From Methanolobus psychrotolerans (lineage in GTDB: Archaea; Halobacteriota; Methanosarcinia; Methanosarcinales; Methanosarcinaceae): a DNA stretch of 43,798 nucleotides. The stretch is taken from contig NZ_MBKP01000015.1 in NCBI RefSeq assembly GCF_002243045.1, positions 1 through 43,798 of the forward strand, written 5' to 3'. Of this stretch, positions 25,526 through 34,145 are shown in pieces. Made by a program: the position numbers and the translations under genes. How positions within the stretch are numbered: the first letter of the stretch is position 1; every line of letters begins with the position of its first letter. Below the pieces are notes generated by a model, which saw only the letters and a program-made list of their open reading frames with translations, ran no database searches and had not been told where the DNA came from.

Positions 25526-26952
25526 TATGCCACCTCCGGGGGTCTTCTGCTGTTATGATCAGTATTCTGCTCGAAACTGTAGGCTGCCTTGATGATTGTA
25601 TTCTCATCGAAGTGCTTACCTATTATCTGCAGTCCCACAGGCATGTCGCCTGCAAATCCACATGGTACTGAGATGGATGGTACACCTGCAAGGTTGACAG
25701 GTACTGTGTTGACATCCGCAAGGTAGAGTGAAAGCGGGTCCTCTATCTTCTCACCGATCTTAAATGCCGGTGTTGGCATGGTTGGTGCCATGAGCACATC
25801 AACGTTAGCAAGAGCCTTATCAAAGTCCTGTTTCACAAGGGTCCTGACTTTGAGTGCTTTAAGATAGTACTTGTCATGGTAACCTGCCGAAAGCGCATAT
25901 GTTCCAAGTAATATCCTGCGTTTGACCTCGGTACCGAAGCCTTCTGCACGGGTCTTTGATGCCATTACATGCCAGTTCTCGCCTTCGGTCCGAAGTCCAT
26001 ATCTGGTTCCGTCAAAACGGGCAAGGTTTGATGAGGCTTCACTCATGGCTATAATATAATATGATGCAAGGGCATATTTTGTGTGTGGCATGGATACCTT
26101 CTCGTAGGTAGCTCCCATGTCCTCGAATTTGCCGATTGCATCCCATACAGACTTCTCTACATCCTTATCGATGCCCTCTCCAAAGTATTCATCAGGCACA
26201 CCTATCTTCATTCCTTTCACATCATCCTTCAGGGCATCGCTGTAAGTATTCTCCCTGTTGATCGATGTACTGTCCCTGTGGTCGTATCCTGCTACAACAT
26301 CCATGATAGTTGCGATGTCTGCAACATTCGTTGCCAGAGGACCGATCTGTTCAAGTGAGTTTGCATAGGAGATGAGCCCGTATCTTGAAATACATCCGTA
26401 AGTTGGTTTTAGTCCTACCACGCCACAGAATGCTGCCGGACACCTGACCGAGCCGCCGGTGTCAGAGCCGAGGGATACTGGTGCCTCGCCTGCTGCAACG
26501 ACAGCTGCACTGCCACCGGATGAACCGCCCGGGACCCTGTCCATATCCCATGGGTTAAATGTGGGTCCGTAACAGCTTGATTCGGTGGATGTGCCCATAG
26601 CAAACTCATCCATGTTTGTCTTTCCGAGAATTACCGCGCCTGCTTCCTTTAACCTCTCAATGACGTGTGCATCATAAGGTGGCACGTATCCCTGAAGTAT
26701 CTTTGATGAGCAGGTTGTAGAAAGTCCTTTTGTGGATATGTTCTCCTTGATGGCGATAGGGACGCCTGCAAGAGGTCCTGCGTGTCCTTTTGCGTCAATT
26801 TCACGGGCTACATTTATTGCCTCGTCCCAGACGGTTGTGAATCCGTTAATCCTGCTCTTGCCGATTGTCTCTATATAAGCTGCTGTGACCTCTTCGGCTG
26901 AAGAGTCTGCGATCTTTTGTATGATGCCTGAAATGTCTGTCCATGCTGCCAT
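25525..26952 (-). CDS. gatA: Asp/Glu-tRNA amidotransferase subunit A (GatA)
   Basis: This amidase subunit hydrolyses glutamine and channels ammonia to GatB. The 475-residue amidase-signature protein carries the catalytic Ser-cisSer-Lys set: Lys in [10 protein letters not shown], and serines in [14 protein letters not shown] and [36 protein letters not shown] is the typical tail. GAGGTG lies 5 bases upstream of the ATG. It is the middle gene of gatC-gatA-gatB, starting 9 bases after gatC. Confidence 0.96.
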   Translation of the reverse strand: MAAWTDISGIIQKIADSSAEEVTAAYIETIGKSRINGFTTVWDEAINVAREIDAKGHAGPLAGVPIAIKENISTKGLSTTCSSKILQGYVPPYDAHVIERLKEAGAVILGKTNMDEFAMGTSTESSCYGPTFNPWDMDRVPGGSSGGSAAVVAAGEAPVSLGSDTGGSVRCPAAFCGVVGLKPTYGCISRYGLISYANSLEQIGPLATNVADIATIMDVVAGYDHRDSTSINRENTYSDALKDDVKGMKIGVPDEYFGEGIDKDVEKSVWDAIGKFEDMGATYEKVSMPHTKYALASYYIIAMSEASSNLARFDGTRYGLRTEGENWHVMASKTRAEGFGTEVKRRILLGTYALSAGYHDKYYLKALKVRTLVKQDFDKALANVDVLMAPTMPTPAFKIGEKIEDPLSLYLADVNTVPVNLAGVPSISVPCGFAGDMPVGLQIIGKHFDENTIIKAAYSFEQNTDHNSRRPPEVA

Positions 26953-26961
26953 TTGTACACC

Positions 26962-27243
26962 TCACATGATCCTTGGGGCTTTGAAGTTGCCTTCCTGCTT
27001 GTTCTCAGTGTTTGCAAGCACATCTTCCTGCGGCATCGATTCTTGTACAACGTCTTTCCTGAACACGTTCACAATGTCCGCTACATGATATGTGGGTGGC
27101 ACATTTTCGGTGTCGACCTCATCGAGCTGCCCGAAATAATCCAGTACGGAGTTGAGCTTCACTGCATACGCATCGGACTGTTTTGCATCGATCTCGATAC
27201 GTGCGAGCCAGCCTACGTGCTCTACTTCTTCTTTAGTGATCAT
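26962..27243 (-). CDS. gatC: Asp/Glu-tRNA amidotransferase subunit C (GatC)
   Basis: A 93-residue protein that wraps around GatA and GatB and stabilises the complex. Family features are EEVEHVGWLARIEID near the start, LNSVLDYFGQLDEVDTENVPPT in the middle and a C-terminal VLANTENKQEGNFKAPRIM. GAGG lies 8 bases upstream of ATG 27243. It is the first gene of the operon, and its promoter must lie in 27244-27400, where the sequence is AT-rich without a clear single box. Confidence 0.95.
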   Translation of the reverse strand: MITKEEVEHVGWLARIEIDAKQSDAYAVKLNSVLDYFGQLDEVDTENVPPTYHVADIVNVFRKDVVQESMPQEDVLANTENKQEGNFKAPRIM

Positions 27244-27531
27244 CGTAAGTTCCTCAGATTTGAAATGGGGTATAATATGTAGATATTTAAGTGTTAGAAA
27301 AGCAGACGATTATATTAAAAATGTTGGTTACTAAAGATCACAATCTGATTTTAATGCAATAAAAGTAACTATAAAAGTGTCACTGCTTTTTGCACCTATC
27401 ATACAAAGATGATACATTGCTTGGAAGTTGAGGTGAAGTTATCAAAACCGTATTCTTCATAGGAAATTGAATATGATTGGAATGCAGGAATCCTCGGAAT
27501 TCAGACCAGATCTTGAGCAATCATTATTTTA

Positions 27532-28794
27532 ATGTACTACATAATAGTGCTAGTAATCCTCCACTTTAGTCAATTGATACAGATCATGGTGGTTTTTACA
27601 GAGCCAGTTGGTGATATTATAGTGACTGCCACAATAAGTGACAAAGAATCTAAAAACAAAAACTTTGAAGAGCGATTTATAATAGAAAAGGACAGGCTTC
27701 TGAATTTCATAAAGGAGAGGAATGATTATATTAAAAACTTGCCTGAAGTTGAAAAGAAAGCATTTTTAGCCTCAATAGAGACGATAAAGGAAAGCAAAGA
27801 CAAAATCGAAAGATTACTGCTGAAAAAAGAGCTCAATAAAGGTATTCATGAACTTCTTTTCTCTTTTGAAGAACTCCCTCTTTTTGGCAAAGAGTACTGG
27901 TTCATGAAATTCACAGCAAATGATGGCTCAAGATGCCAGTTTTTTCTCATGTTCGGCAGGTCTGCAGGGGATATTGAGGTCAATGGCAGGTATGTAGAGA
28001 ACAGTCGGATAATAAATGATAGAACAGATGGATATTGTGTTTGCTGGGCATATGATGAAGTCCAGAGAAAGATTACGGATCATCTGGGAGTTATTGAAGT
28101 AAAAGAGGATGAAGTGACCTGTTCTACACAAGATATTCAGGCGAATTTTCATGGATCATTTCCGGAATATACACTTGATATCTCAAGTGGAGGCAAAAAT
28201 ATATGCCGTCTGGACATCAAAGAACCAGCAGATGGGATCTACAATTCAGAGTTGTCGGAAAATTTTAAAAGCTTATTCGGCTACAGAGTAGCTAACCTAT
28301 ATTTTGATTTTAAGGGTGTGTTGTTTGAGAAGAATTTCTCAGGGAAATGCTATGTTCAGAAAGTAATTGTTATAGGTCCGCTTGTTCCGTGGAAATGGTC
28401 GAGAATTGTTTTCAGGAACGGGTCAATCCTTACTTATTACATCCCCAATATCGAGTTTGTAGGATTGGAATATAATATACGTAATTTTATGGAATTCTAT
28501 GATGGTGATACTAAGAGTATTCAGAGATTTAAAAAAGCCAAAGTGCATGAGTACCCTTCTGAAAAAGGAGATAAAAGATGGGTAATTACTGCAGAGGATG
28601 ATAGGGTATTTGTGGTTATGAGGAGTTATTGCAAGGAACATTTCAATTTCACAAAAAACTTTAATTTCAGTTATGTAGAAAACCTCGTTGATGTCCTGGA
28701 TCTGAAGATCGAGACCGATGATAAAGTCATAACTCTGGAAGAAACAGGCAGTGGGTTAGGCATGGTTGAAGATACATCCGGGTTTGTGATATGA
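27532..28794 (+). CDS. Hypothetical protein, lipocalin/CrtC-like pattern
   Basis: A 420-residue protein of unknown function. It has a helical charged N-terminal region (KDRLLNFIKERNDYIK, then IETIKESKDKIERLLLKKEL; about 45-110), then a long beta-rich part (about 115-400). Segments such as YWFMKFTANDGSRCQFFLMFG, CWAYDEVQRKITDHLGVIE and LVPWKWSRIVFRNGSILTYY faintly recall the two-lipocalin fold of carotenoid hydratase-like proteins. No sequence signature proves this. Start choice is uncertain: 27532 lacks a ribosome-binding site, and MVVFTEPVGD at 27586 is an alternative. It is monocistronic between gatC and the DUF1232 gene. Confidence 0.6.
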   Translation: MYYIIVLVILHFSQLIQIMVVFTEPVGDIIVTATISDKESKNKNFEERFIIEKDRLLNFIKERNDYIKNLPEVEKKAFLASIETIKESKDKIERLLLKKELNKGIHELLFSFEELPLFGKEYWFMKFTANDGSRCQFFLMFGRSAGDIEVNGRYVENSRIINDRTDGYCVCWAYDEVQRKITDHLGVIEVKEDEVTCSTQDIQANFHGSFPEYTLDISSGGKNICRLDIKEPADGIYNSELSENFKSLFGYRVANLYFDFKGVLFEKNFSGKCYVQKVIVIGPLVPWKWSRIVFRNGSILTYYIPNIEFVGLEYNIRNFMEFYDGDTKSIQRFKKAKVHEYPSEKGDKRWVITAEDDRVFVVMRSYCKEHFNFTKNFNFSYVENLVDVLDLKIETDDKVITLEETGSGLGMVEDTSGFVI

Positions 28795-29038
28795 TCTTTG
28801 GCCGAAGTCTTAAACCCTTAAGTTATATTGAGGAAGCTAGAGGATCTTTGTGAAAAACGATGAATTAAAAAGATGGCTTTGAAATATTCATTATTTGATG
28901 GAAGGAATATGTCCGGATCTTCAAACATTTCATAGGATCTGGATGGGATACTTCCAGACCGATCGATGTTTGATGCGTAATTTTGTTATGCACATACAAC
29001 ATATTCCCTGATTACTACATTTTGTGGAGGTTTTATCT

Positions 29039-29368
29039 ATGGGCATAATAAAAATGGTCCTGAAAGCTTCTTTAAAGAAAAAGTTCTACAAGGTCCAATT
29101 ACTCACAAAGACGCTCTCCATGGCAAGTAAACGTCCTGATCTGCCTTTGTACACCCGGGTGCTTGCAGGTGGTCTTGCCATTTATGCTTTAAGTCCTATC
29201 GATCTTATCCCTGATTTTATTCCAATTCTGGGTTCAATTGATGATATTATCCTTGTTCCTCTGGGGTTCATACTGGTAATGAAAATGATCCCTGAACCTA
29301 TTATGAAGGAGTGCAGGCATGGGGCTGAGCAGGAGCTGGCCAATAAGAAACTACCAACATCTGCCTGA
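29039..29368 (+). CDS. DUF1232 (YkvA-type) small membrane protein
   Basis: ATG 29039 is chosen because GGAGG (29026-29030) lies 8 bases upstream; the frame is open 15 bases further to a GTG. The 109-residue protein contains the DUF1232 hallmark YALSPIDLIPDFIPILGSID followed by a hydrophobic helix (IILVPLGFILVMKMIP). This suggests a small membrane or membrane-associated protein. Its function is unknown across the family. It is followed by a methyltransferase gene about 100 bases downstream. Confidence 0.85.
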   Translation: MGIIKMVLKASLKKKFYKVQLLTKTLSMASKRPDLPLYTRVLAGGLAIYALSPIDLIPDFIPILGSIDDIILVPLGFILVMKMIPEPIMKECRHGAEQELANKKLPTSA

Positions 29369-29464
29369 GAAAAGTGGTACTTTTCCCCGTTGCTGGTAAT
29401 AACATATATCTTATGCCGTGATAGTATCTTGAATACAGTGATCTTTTAAGGAGTTTGAGAACGG

Positions 29465-30142
29465 ATGGGTGAGCAGGCAAATCCATGGGAATGCATTGAA
29501 GGAAAGGATATCCCCGCAACCATTGAGCTTGACCCGATAATCTTCTGTTACATTCCACCCGGTGCCCATGTCCTTGATATTGGTTGTGCAACTGGAAAAG
29601 TGAGTATTTCCCTTGTATCACGTGGTTTTTCAGTAACCAGTGTTGACATCAATACGGAAGCACTGAAAATGACCCGCTCTTCTTCAGGTTCACATAACTG
29701 TTCTCACATGCCGTTATTCGTGAAAGCCACTGCGACATCTCTCCCTTTTGCTGATGCGAGTTTTGATGCTGCAGTTATGCAGGCTTTCCTGACCATCGTA
29801 GTTTCAAAAGAAGACCGTGCACGAATAATCAGGGAAGTTTGCAGGGTGCTAAAACCAAAGGGCTGTCTCTACCTTGCAGATTTCGGACAGACGTGGCACT
29901 CGAAGATATATCGTGAGCGGTACATCAATGACCTGCCGGTGACAAAGGAGGAGGGTTCATTTTTGGTATATGACCAGAACACCGGAGAGATTGCTTATGT
30001 TGCTCATCATTTTACTGAGAAGGAACTTGTCTTTCTGTTGATCGAGAATGGGTTTAAGGTTGAGTTTTTCAAGAGGGATACGTTTGTGACGAGGACTGGG
30101 AATCGGGTTAATGGGTTTGTGATTGTAGCTACAAAAGTCTGA
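29465..30142 (+). CDS. Class I SAM-dependent methyltransferase
   Basis: A 225-residue Rossmann methyltransferase with motif I VLDIGCATGKVSISL (about 36-50), acidic ribose-binding VTSVDINTEAL (motif II), ATATSLPFADASFDAAVMQ (motifs III/IV) and RVLKPKGCLYLADFG (motif VI). This is a Methyltransf_11/25-type small-molecule enzyme. The substrate is unknown. AAGGAG lies about 11 bases upstream. It ends convergently against the TetR chimera, 19 bases apart. Confidence 0.85.
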   Translation: MGEQANPWECIEGKDIPATIELDPIIFCYIPPGAHVLDIGCATGKVSISLVSRGFSVTSVDINTEALKMTRSSSGSHNCSHMPLFVKATATSLPFADASFDAAVMQAFLTIVVSKEDRARIIREVCRVLKPKGCLYLADFGQTWHSKIYRERYINDLPVTKEEGSFLVYDQNTGEIAYVAHHFTEKELVFLLIENGFKVEFFKRDTFVTRTGNRVNGFVIVATKV

Positions 30143-30161
30143 GATTATTTTTGTTTTCCCA

Positions 30162-30791
30162 TCATTTTCTCAAAATCCCGTGCAGTATCAGATCAATGGA
30201 TTGCTCCAGTACATCACGTGGTTTCTGCGTATCACTTTCACGTACAGCGGCAAGGATTGCAGCCATCTGGCCGGATGACACTATCAAGAGTACAATTTCA
30301 GGCGGATAGTCCCTGATCCAGCCTTCATTGATTCCGATTTTTATCTGGTCGATGAGGAACATAAAATTTGAAACTCCTTCCTGCTGGGCTTCTGTTGAAA
30401 TGAATGGAGAGTAACAGAACTCTTGCATAAAAATTATCTTGGAGGGGTTCTCTAGACTCCATTTTGCGAAAGCCATGCTGACATTGCACAGCTTTTTCAT
30501 GCAGTCCACCTTACTCCCGGCTACCTCTATTAATACGGCTCCAGCTTCTTTTTTTACGTCGAGGTAGAGGGTCTCGATAAGTTCCTCTTTCGTTTTGAAA
30601 TAATGGAAAAGCGTTCTGGTCGCCACTCCAGCTTCCTCTCCATCACTCAGTTTGTCACCATCGGTGTCTGGGTTCAGAGGCTCGGTGCCATATTCATTTT
30701 CAGTAAGGTCGTCAATGCCGTCACCGTCACTATCGACTTCTGTCGGATCGCTTATCACGTGTAAGAAAATCTTGCCATCATTATCGATCAC
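30162..30791 (-). pseudogene. Chimera of thrombospondin type-3 repeats and a TetR-family regulator lacking helices 1-2
   Basis: The first about 55 residues are Ca-binding thrombospondin type-3 repeats (DSDGDGIDDLTENEYGTEP and NPDTDGDKLSDGEEAG), as in the toxin genes to the right. The frame then runs without a break into the TetR recognition helix GVATRTLFHYFKTKEELIE and a normal TetR ligand-binding C-terminal domain ending in LEQSIDLILHGILRK. The usual about 30 residues holding TetR helices 1 and 2 are absent, so normal DNA binding is not expected. The junction is at EEAGV, where both parents share a similar 13-14-base sequence. The frame is open upstream to 30986 with no real start, like the orphan toxins. 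It is probably a recombination scar rather than a working regulator. Confidence 0.7.
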
Positions 30792-31170
30792 AACCCCGGC
30801 TTCTTCCCCATCTGTCAGTCCGTCGCCATCGGTGTCAGGATTCTCAGGATATGTATAGTACCAGTTACCAAGACCATCCCTGAAGCCGGATGTTTCGGTG
30901 ATGTCAGGGAGCCCGTCTTCATCAGTATCTACAAAACTTTCGGAAATGGCCCTGAAAACATCAGGAAGGTCGTCGGCTGATGATACCTAGAAGCGTTGTT
31001 AGCCTGATTAAAAAAAGATTACAAGTTCAACTTAGATGAAGTCAAGTCCATACAAATTTGCGACATTCTCCATTTTTTTTTGCTTTATTCTCTTATTCCA
31101 CTATCCCCTCCGCAAAATAGAAGTACAGACCATGCCCTGTCTCCTTCGCATCCTCCGCCGCTTCCAGCAC
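30740..31170. repeat. About 430-bp duplicated segment, copy 1 (cassette border)
   Basis: It is nearly identical to about 35445-35870. It covers the 5' end of the thrombospondin-repeat frame, the cassette border with its terminator-like element, and the 3' end of the immunity C-terminal module. Differences are scattered substitutions and small indels (for example agtcaagtcc/agtcagtcc near 31039/35735). Confidence 0.85.
31011..31033 (-). terminator. Weak terminator-like element at the chimera/HEAT gene border
   Basis: Minus-strand AAGTT-G-AACTT (31023-31033) is followed by GTAATCTTTTTTTAATC. The same element recurs at 35702-35725 inside a duplicated segment. Confidence 0.35.
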
Positions 31171-33336
31171 GATCTCAGTCATCTCCCTTATCCAGTCTTC
31201 AACACTATCCATTGCAAGCAGTCTTTTGCATTCCTCAACAAGAGGTTCTGGGTCAAGATAGCTGCCTGTAACATAGGTCTCCATTAGCAAAGCAAGGTTG
31301 GGGTCATTTCCCAATTTCGAAACCTCGGCACAATATCTTTCCACTTCATCGTTGCTCCCCAGGAAATCTTCGTAACCGCCTTCAAGGGTTGTTATCACGA
31401 TGTTGCCCGGTACCTCGTCATCCAGCAGGAACTCTATTTTCGGAGGAACCTTCCGGGACCCGGCCTGTTTTTCATCCCCCGCCGAAGATTCTGTTTTACT
31501 CTGATCGTAAACACCAAGTTCGGTAAGAGCATCGACAACAGCTTCCCTCACGTCTTTGTCAGGGTCGGCAAGAATGGCTTTCAGAGGTTCGATGGCCCTG
31601 GGATCATGTATTTTTCCAAGGGCTATAACCGCCTCTTTACGGAACAGTGTGTTTTGATCCTGAAGTACAGGAATGAGGACATCAACTGCTTCCTCGCCGA
31701 TATCAACACACTTGTCACATCTTCTTTTGGTAACCCAGTAGATAGCAGCAGCCCGGCTTTTATCCGGTTCCCAATTCATTTCCAGCAGATCACAGAGTTT
31801 CTTGAGTATACCCTTGTCTTTCTCAAGCAGCAGGCTTTCAAGCAACGCTTCTGTTATCTCCGGGGAATGGATACGCAGCAGTCCGTCATAGGCTTTTTCG
31901 CGAATTTGCTTATCTTCATCCTTCAGGCAGGCAATGAGTGGTTTGATTATTCTTTCGTCTTTCATTCCATTCAGTGTCCAGGCCGCCCTTAATCTGATCT
32001 CCCTGTTCTCATCCTGCAAGGCATCTATCAAAAACTCAACAGCAGCAGGTCCAATTTCTCTCATTGCCTTTGCAGCCGTCATCCCGGAATCCTGATCTTT
32101 AAGGTGTGACGCGAAATAGGGCAATAAGTTCTCATCCCTGAACATCCTTAATGCACCGGTAGCCGAACTACGTACATTGCCATTGGGGTCACCCAGAACA
32201 GCTATCAGGGAATCTTTAGTGCTTTTATCACCGATTTTCCCAAGAGCAGATATTGCATTTGCACGTATTATTGGTTCCAGATCTAGTTCGTAACCTGGTT
32301 CAATGCTGAGCTTGTGAGGAAAAGAACCATTTTTCAGAAAAGGAAGGAGGTATTTAAGGGCTTGCGGATCACCTATCTGAGCCAGTGAGTCAATTGCAGT
32401 AGAAACCTGAAGCCAGTCATCTCCTTTGAGATTCTTTATTAGTTGTTCGATTGCAGGAGTTCCCATGCATCCGAGTAAGGATTCAATGGCTACGTATAAT
32501 GAAGTATCAATGTCCTGATCCAAGTATTTGATCATTTTTTGTAATGCCGGTTTACCAATTCTCACAAGTGCACGGGAGGCATCATTGCGAATAACGGGGT
32601 TTTCATCAACAAGATGAGCAATCAATACTTCTACATGTTCTTTATTATCTTTTAGATTCTCTGCTGAAAAAGCGAGTTTTCGAAATTCACGCTTTCTTTC
32701 GTTCTCTCCAGCGGCTTTTCCTGATTTAAAAGTATCTAAGATTGAAGCAACTGTCTCCTTGTCGTAACGTCTCTCCAAATAATTTCTAATATCTTTTTTA
32801 TATTCAAGTGACCTGCTATCACCTATTATAGCTAAAGAATATGCAGCTTCGTTAGCCAGAAAAGTACTGGGACTTCCAAGACATTTTGTCAGTGCATCTA
32901 CAGTTCTCCCGTCACCTATACGTGCAAGAGCTCTCACTGCATGTTCCTGAATGCTGCTGTTTCCTTTTTCAAGTATCGATATCAGTGGTTCAACTGCACG
33001 ATCATCCCCGATTTTTCCCAGAGCCCACACAGCATTATCTACTACCTGGGGTCTTTCATCTTCAAGAGCTGCAATAAGAGCATCCACAGCAGCAGGCCCC
33101 ATTAAAGCCAGAGAATCTACGATATAAAAGCTGGTATGATTGTCAAAACACCATTCATAGTCTTCATAATGTTCAAGAATCTCCGGTACTGCTTCAGGTT
33201 CCCCCAGCTTAGCAAGGGTCTGGATAGCTGCTATCCGCTTACATGGATCAGGGCTTTCCTTAAGGATGTTTATGAGGCCATCAACATCCCTATCATTGCG
33301 CATTTGAGCGAATACTTTGCGTTCTTCAGGATTCAC
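31093..33336 (-). CDS. HEAT/PBS-lyase repeat protein with the cassette immunity C-terminal module
   Basis: A 747-residue protein. Residues 1-620 are HEAT repeats (many copies of A..AL..IGD..AVEPLI..L.D, e.g. AVWALGKIGDDRAVEPLI and NAISALGKIGDKSTKDSL). After a Ser/Lys linker, the last about 115 residues (from IEFLLDDEVPGNIVITTLEG to the end) closely match the C-terminus of the immunity-like protein at 35782, including GGYEDFLGSN, LALLMETYVTGS and ETGHGLYFYFAEGIVE. The GTG start overlaps the upstream immunity gene's stop (GTGA), so the two are coupled. In polymorphic-toxin loci HEAT-type proteins are plausible accessory immunity or scaffold factors. That is inference. Confidence 0.8.
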   Translation of the reverse strand: MNPEERKVFAQMRNDRDVDGLINILKESPDPCKRIAAIQTLAKLGEPEAVPEILEHYEDYEWCFDNHTSFYIVDSLALMGPAAVDALIAALEDERPQVVDNAVWALGKIGDDRAVEPLISILEKGNSSIQEHAVRALARIGDGRTVDALTKCLGSPSTFLANEAAYSLAIIGDSRSLEYKKDIRNYLERRYDKETVASILDTFKSGKAAGENERKREFRKLAFSAENLKDNKEHVEVLIAHLVDENPVIRNDASRALVRIGKPALQKMIKYLDQDIDTSLYVAIESLLGCMGTPAIEQLIKNLKGDDWLQVSTAIDSLAQIGDPQALKYLLPFLKNGSFPHKLSIEPGYELDLEPIIRANAISALGKIGDKSTKDSLIAVLGDPNGNVRSSATGALRMFRDENLLPYFASHLKDQDSGMTAAKAMREIGPAAVEFLIDALQDENREIRLRAAWTLNGMKDERIIKPLIACLKDEDKQIREKAYDGLLRIHSPEITEALLESLLLEKDKGILKKLCDLLEMNWEPDKSRAAAIYWVTKRRCDKCVDIGEEAVDVLIPVLQDQNTLFRKEAVIALGKIHDPRAIEPLKAILADPDKDVREAVVDALTELGVYDQSKTESSAGDEKQAGSRKVPPKIEFLLDDEVPGNIVITTLEGGYEDFLGSNDEVERYCAEVSKLGNDPNLALLMETYVTGSYLDPEPLVEECKRLLAMDSVEDWIREMTEIVLEAAEDAKETGHGLYFYFAEGIVE

Positions 33337-34136
33337 GGGCTTATCCTCCTATCGTCAGATTGTTCGTCAGTGTTGATAGCATAAACATCTGCAAATTTCT
33401 CTTTCAGGTGGAAGTAGTAGAGGTAGGCTTCGAGTTTATGCCTGTTTTCTCTGAGGCTCTTTATGAAATCCTCTATGCCTTTCTTTGCATTTTTCAGATT
33501 CTCCTCTGTGGGGTCCAGCTTGTATTCGCATAAAGGGATTAGGGCTTTGGGAAGGGCGTACTCAACGACACGCCACATTTCTACTCCTGATTTTTTGTAC
33601 CTGTCAAGATAGGGGACGACCTGCACCAATAGTTCAAGTGCTTCTTCGTATTTTCCCAAGTTGAGCAGGGAATAGCCGCACCAGAGATATGCAACTGCGA
33701 TATCGTCATACATCCCATGTTTCATCCAGAAATCATAATCATCTTGGGGTACGACGAAATTCTCGGCTGCCCAGCCAAATAGTTTATCAGCAGTGGCTGG
33801 ATCAAAATCGGAAAGATTGAAATAAATAGCCTTCCTAAAGATATAATTACTGGCATCATGGATGCGACGGATATCTTTGTTCTGTTTTTCTTCTTCAGTC
33901 ACTCCATAGAATTTTGAATCTGGAATTCGAAACGTCGTAAAATACTTAAAAAACCATATTGATTTTTGCTTGTTTCCAAAGTATCTATATGTTTTCCCCA
34001 ATCCAGCATAAGCTTTGGCCATATTTGAATCAATTTCGGAGGGGTACTTTTCGAGTACCCCGTTTTCCTTCAGATAATTCTCCCATTCTGCATGTTTTTC
34101 TTCTAAAAAAATAGAAGATTTGTTTCTTTTAGCCAT
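33333..34136 (-). CDS. Putative immunity protein of cassette A (helical, TPR-like)
   Basis: A 267-residue, mostly helical protein lying directly after toxin A (9-base gap; GAGGAGG 4 bases upstream). It shares strong similarity with residues 1-265 of the immunity-like protein at 35782: SIFLEEK..W...L...GV.E.YPS, GNKQK..WFFK, YEEALELLVQVVPYLD, CEYKL.P.EEN and FHLKEKFADVY. It lacks that protein's C-terminal module, which is instead found on the next gene (HEAT protein). Helical-hairpin repeats (GYSLLNLGKYEEALELL) are TPR-like. The immunity role is inferred from position, pairing and co-variation with the nuclease tip. Confidence 0.7.
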   Translation of the reverse strand: MAKRNKSSIFLEEKHAEWENYLKENGVLEKYPSEIDSNMAKAYAGLGKTYRYFGNKQKSIWFFKYFTTFRIPDSKFYGVTEEEKQNKDIRRIHDASNYIFRKAIYFNLSDFDPATADKLFGWAAENFVVPQDDYDFWMKHGMYDDIAVAYLWCGYSLLNLGKYEEALELLVQVVPYLDRYKKSGVEMWRVVEYALPKALIPLCEYKLDPTEENLKNAKKGIEDFIKSLRENRHKLEAYLYYFHLKEKFADVYAINTDEQSDDRRISP

Positions 34137-34145
34137 GCTTCCTCC

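Noticed and set aside
27244-27531. tRNA gene in the gap upstream of gatC
   Set aside because: No cloverleaf or T-loop GTTCAANNC element could be found on either strand; the gap is AT-rich with no clear feature.
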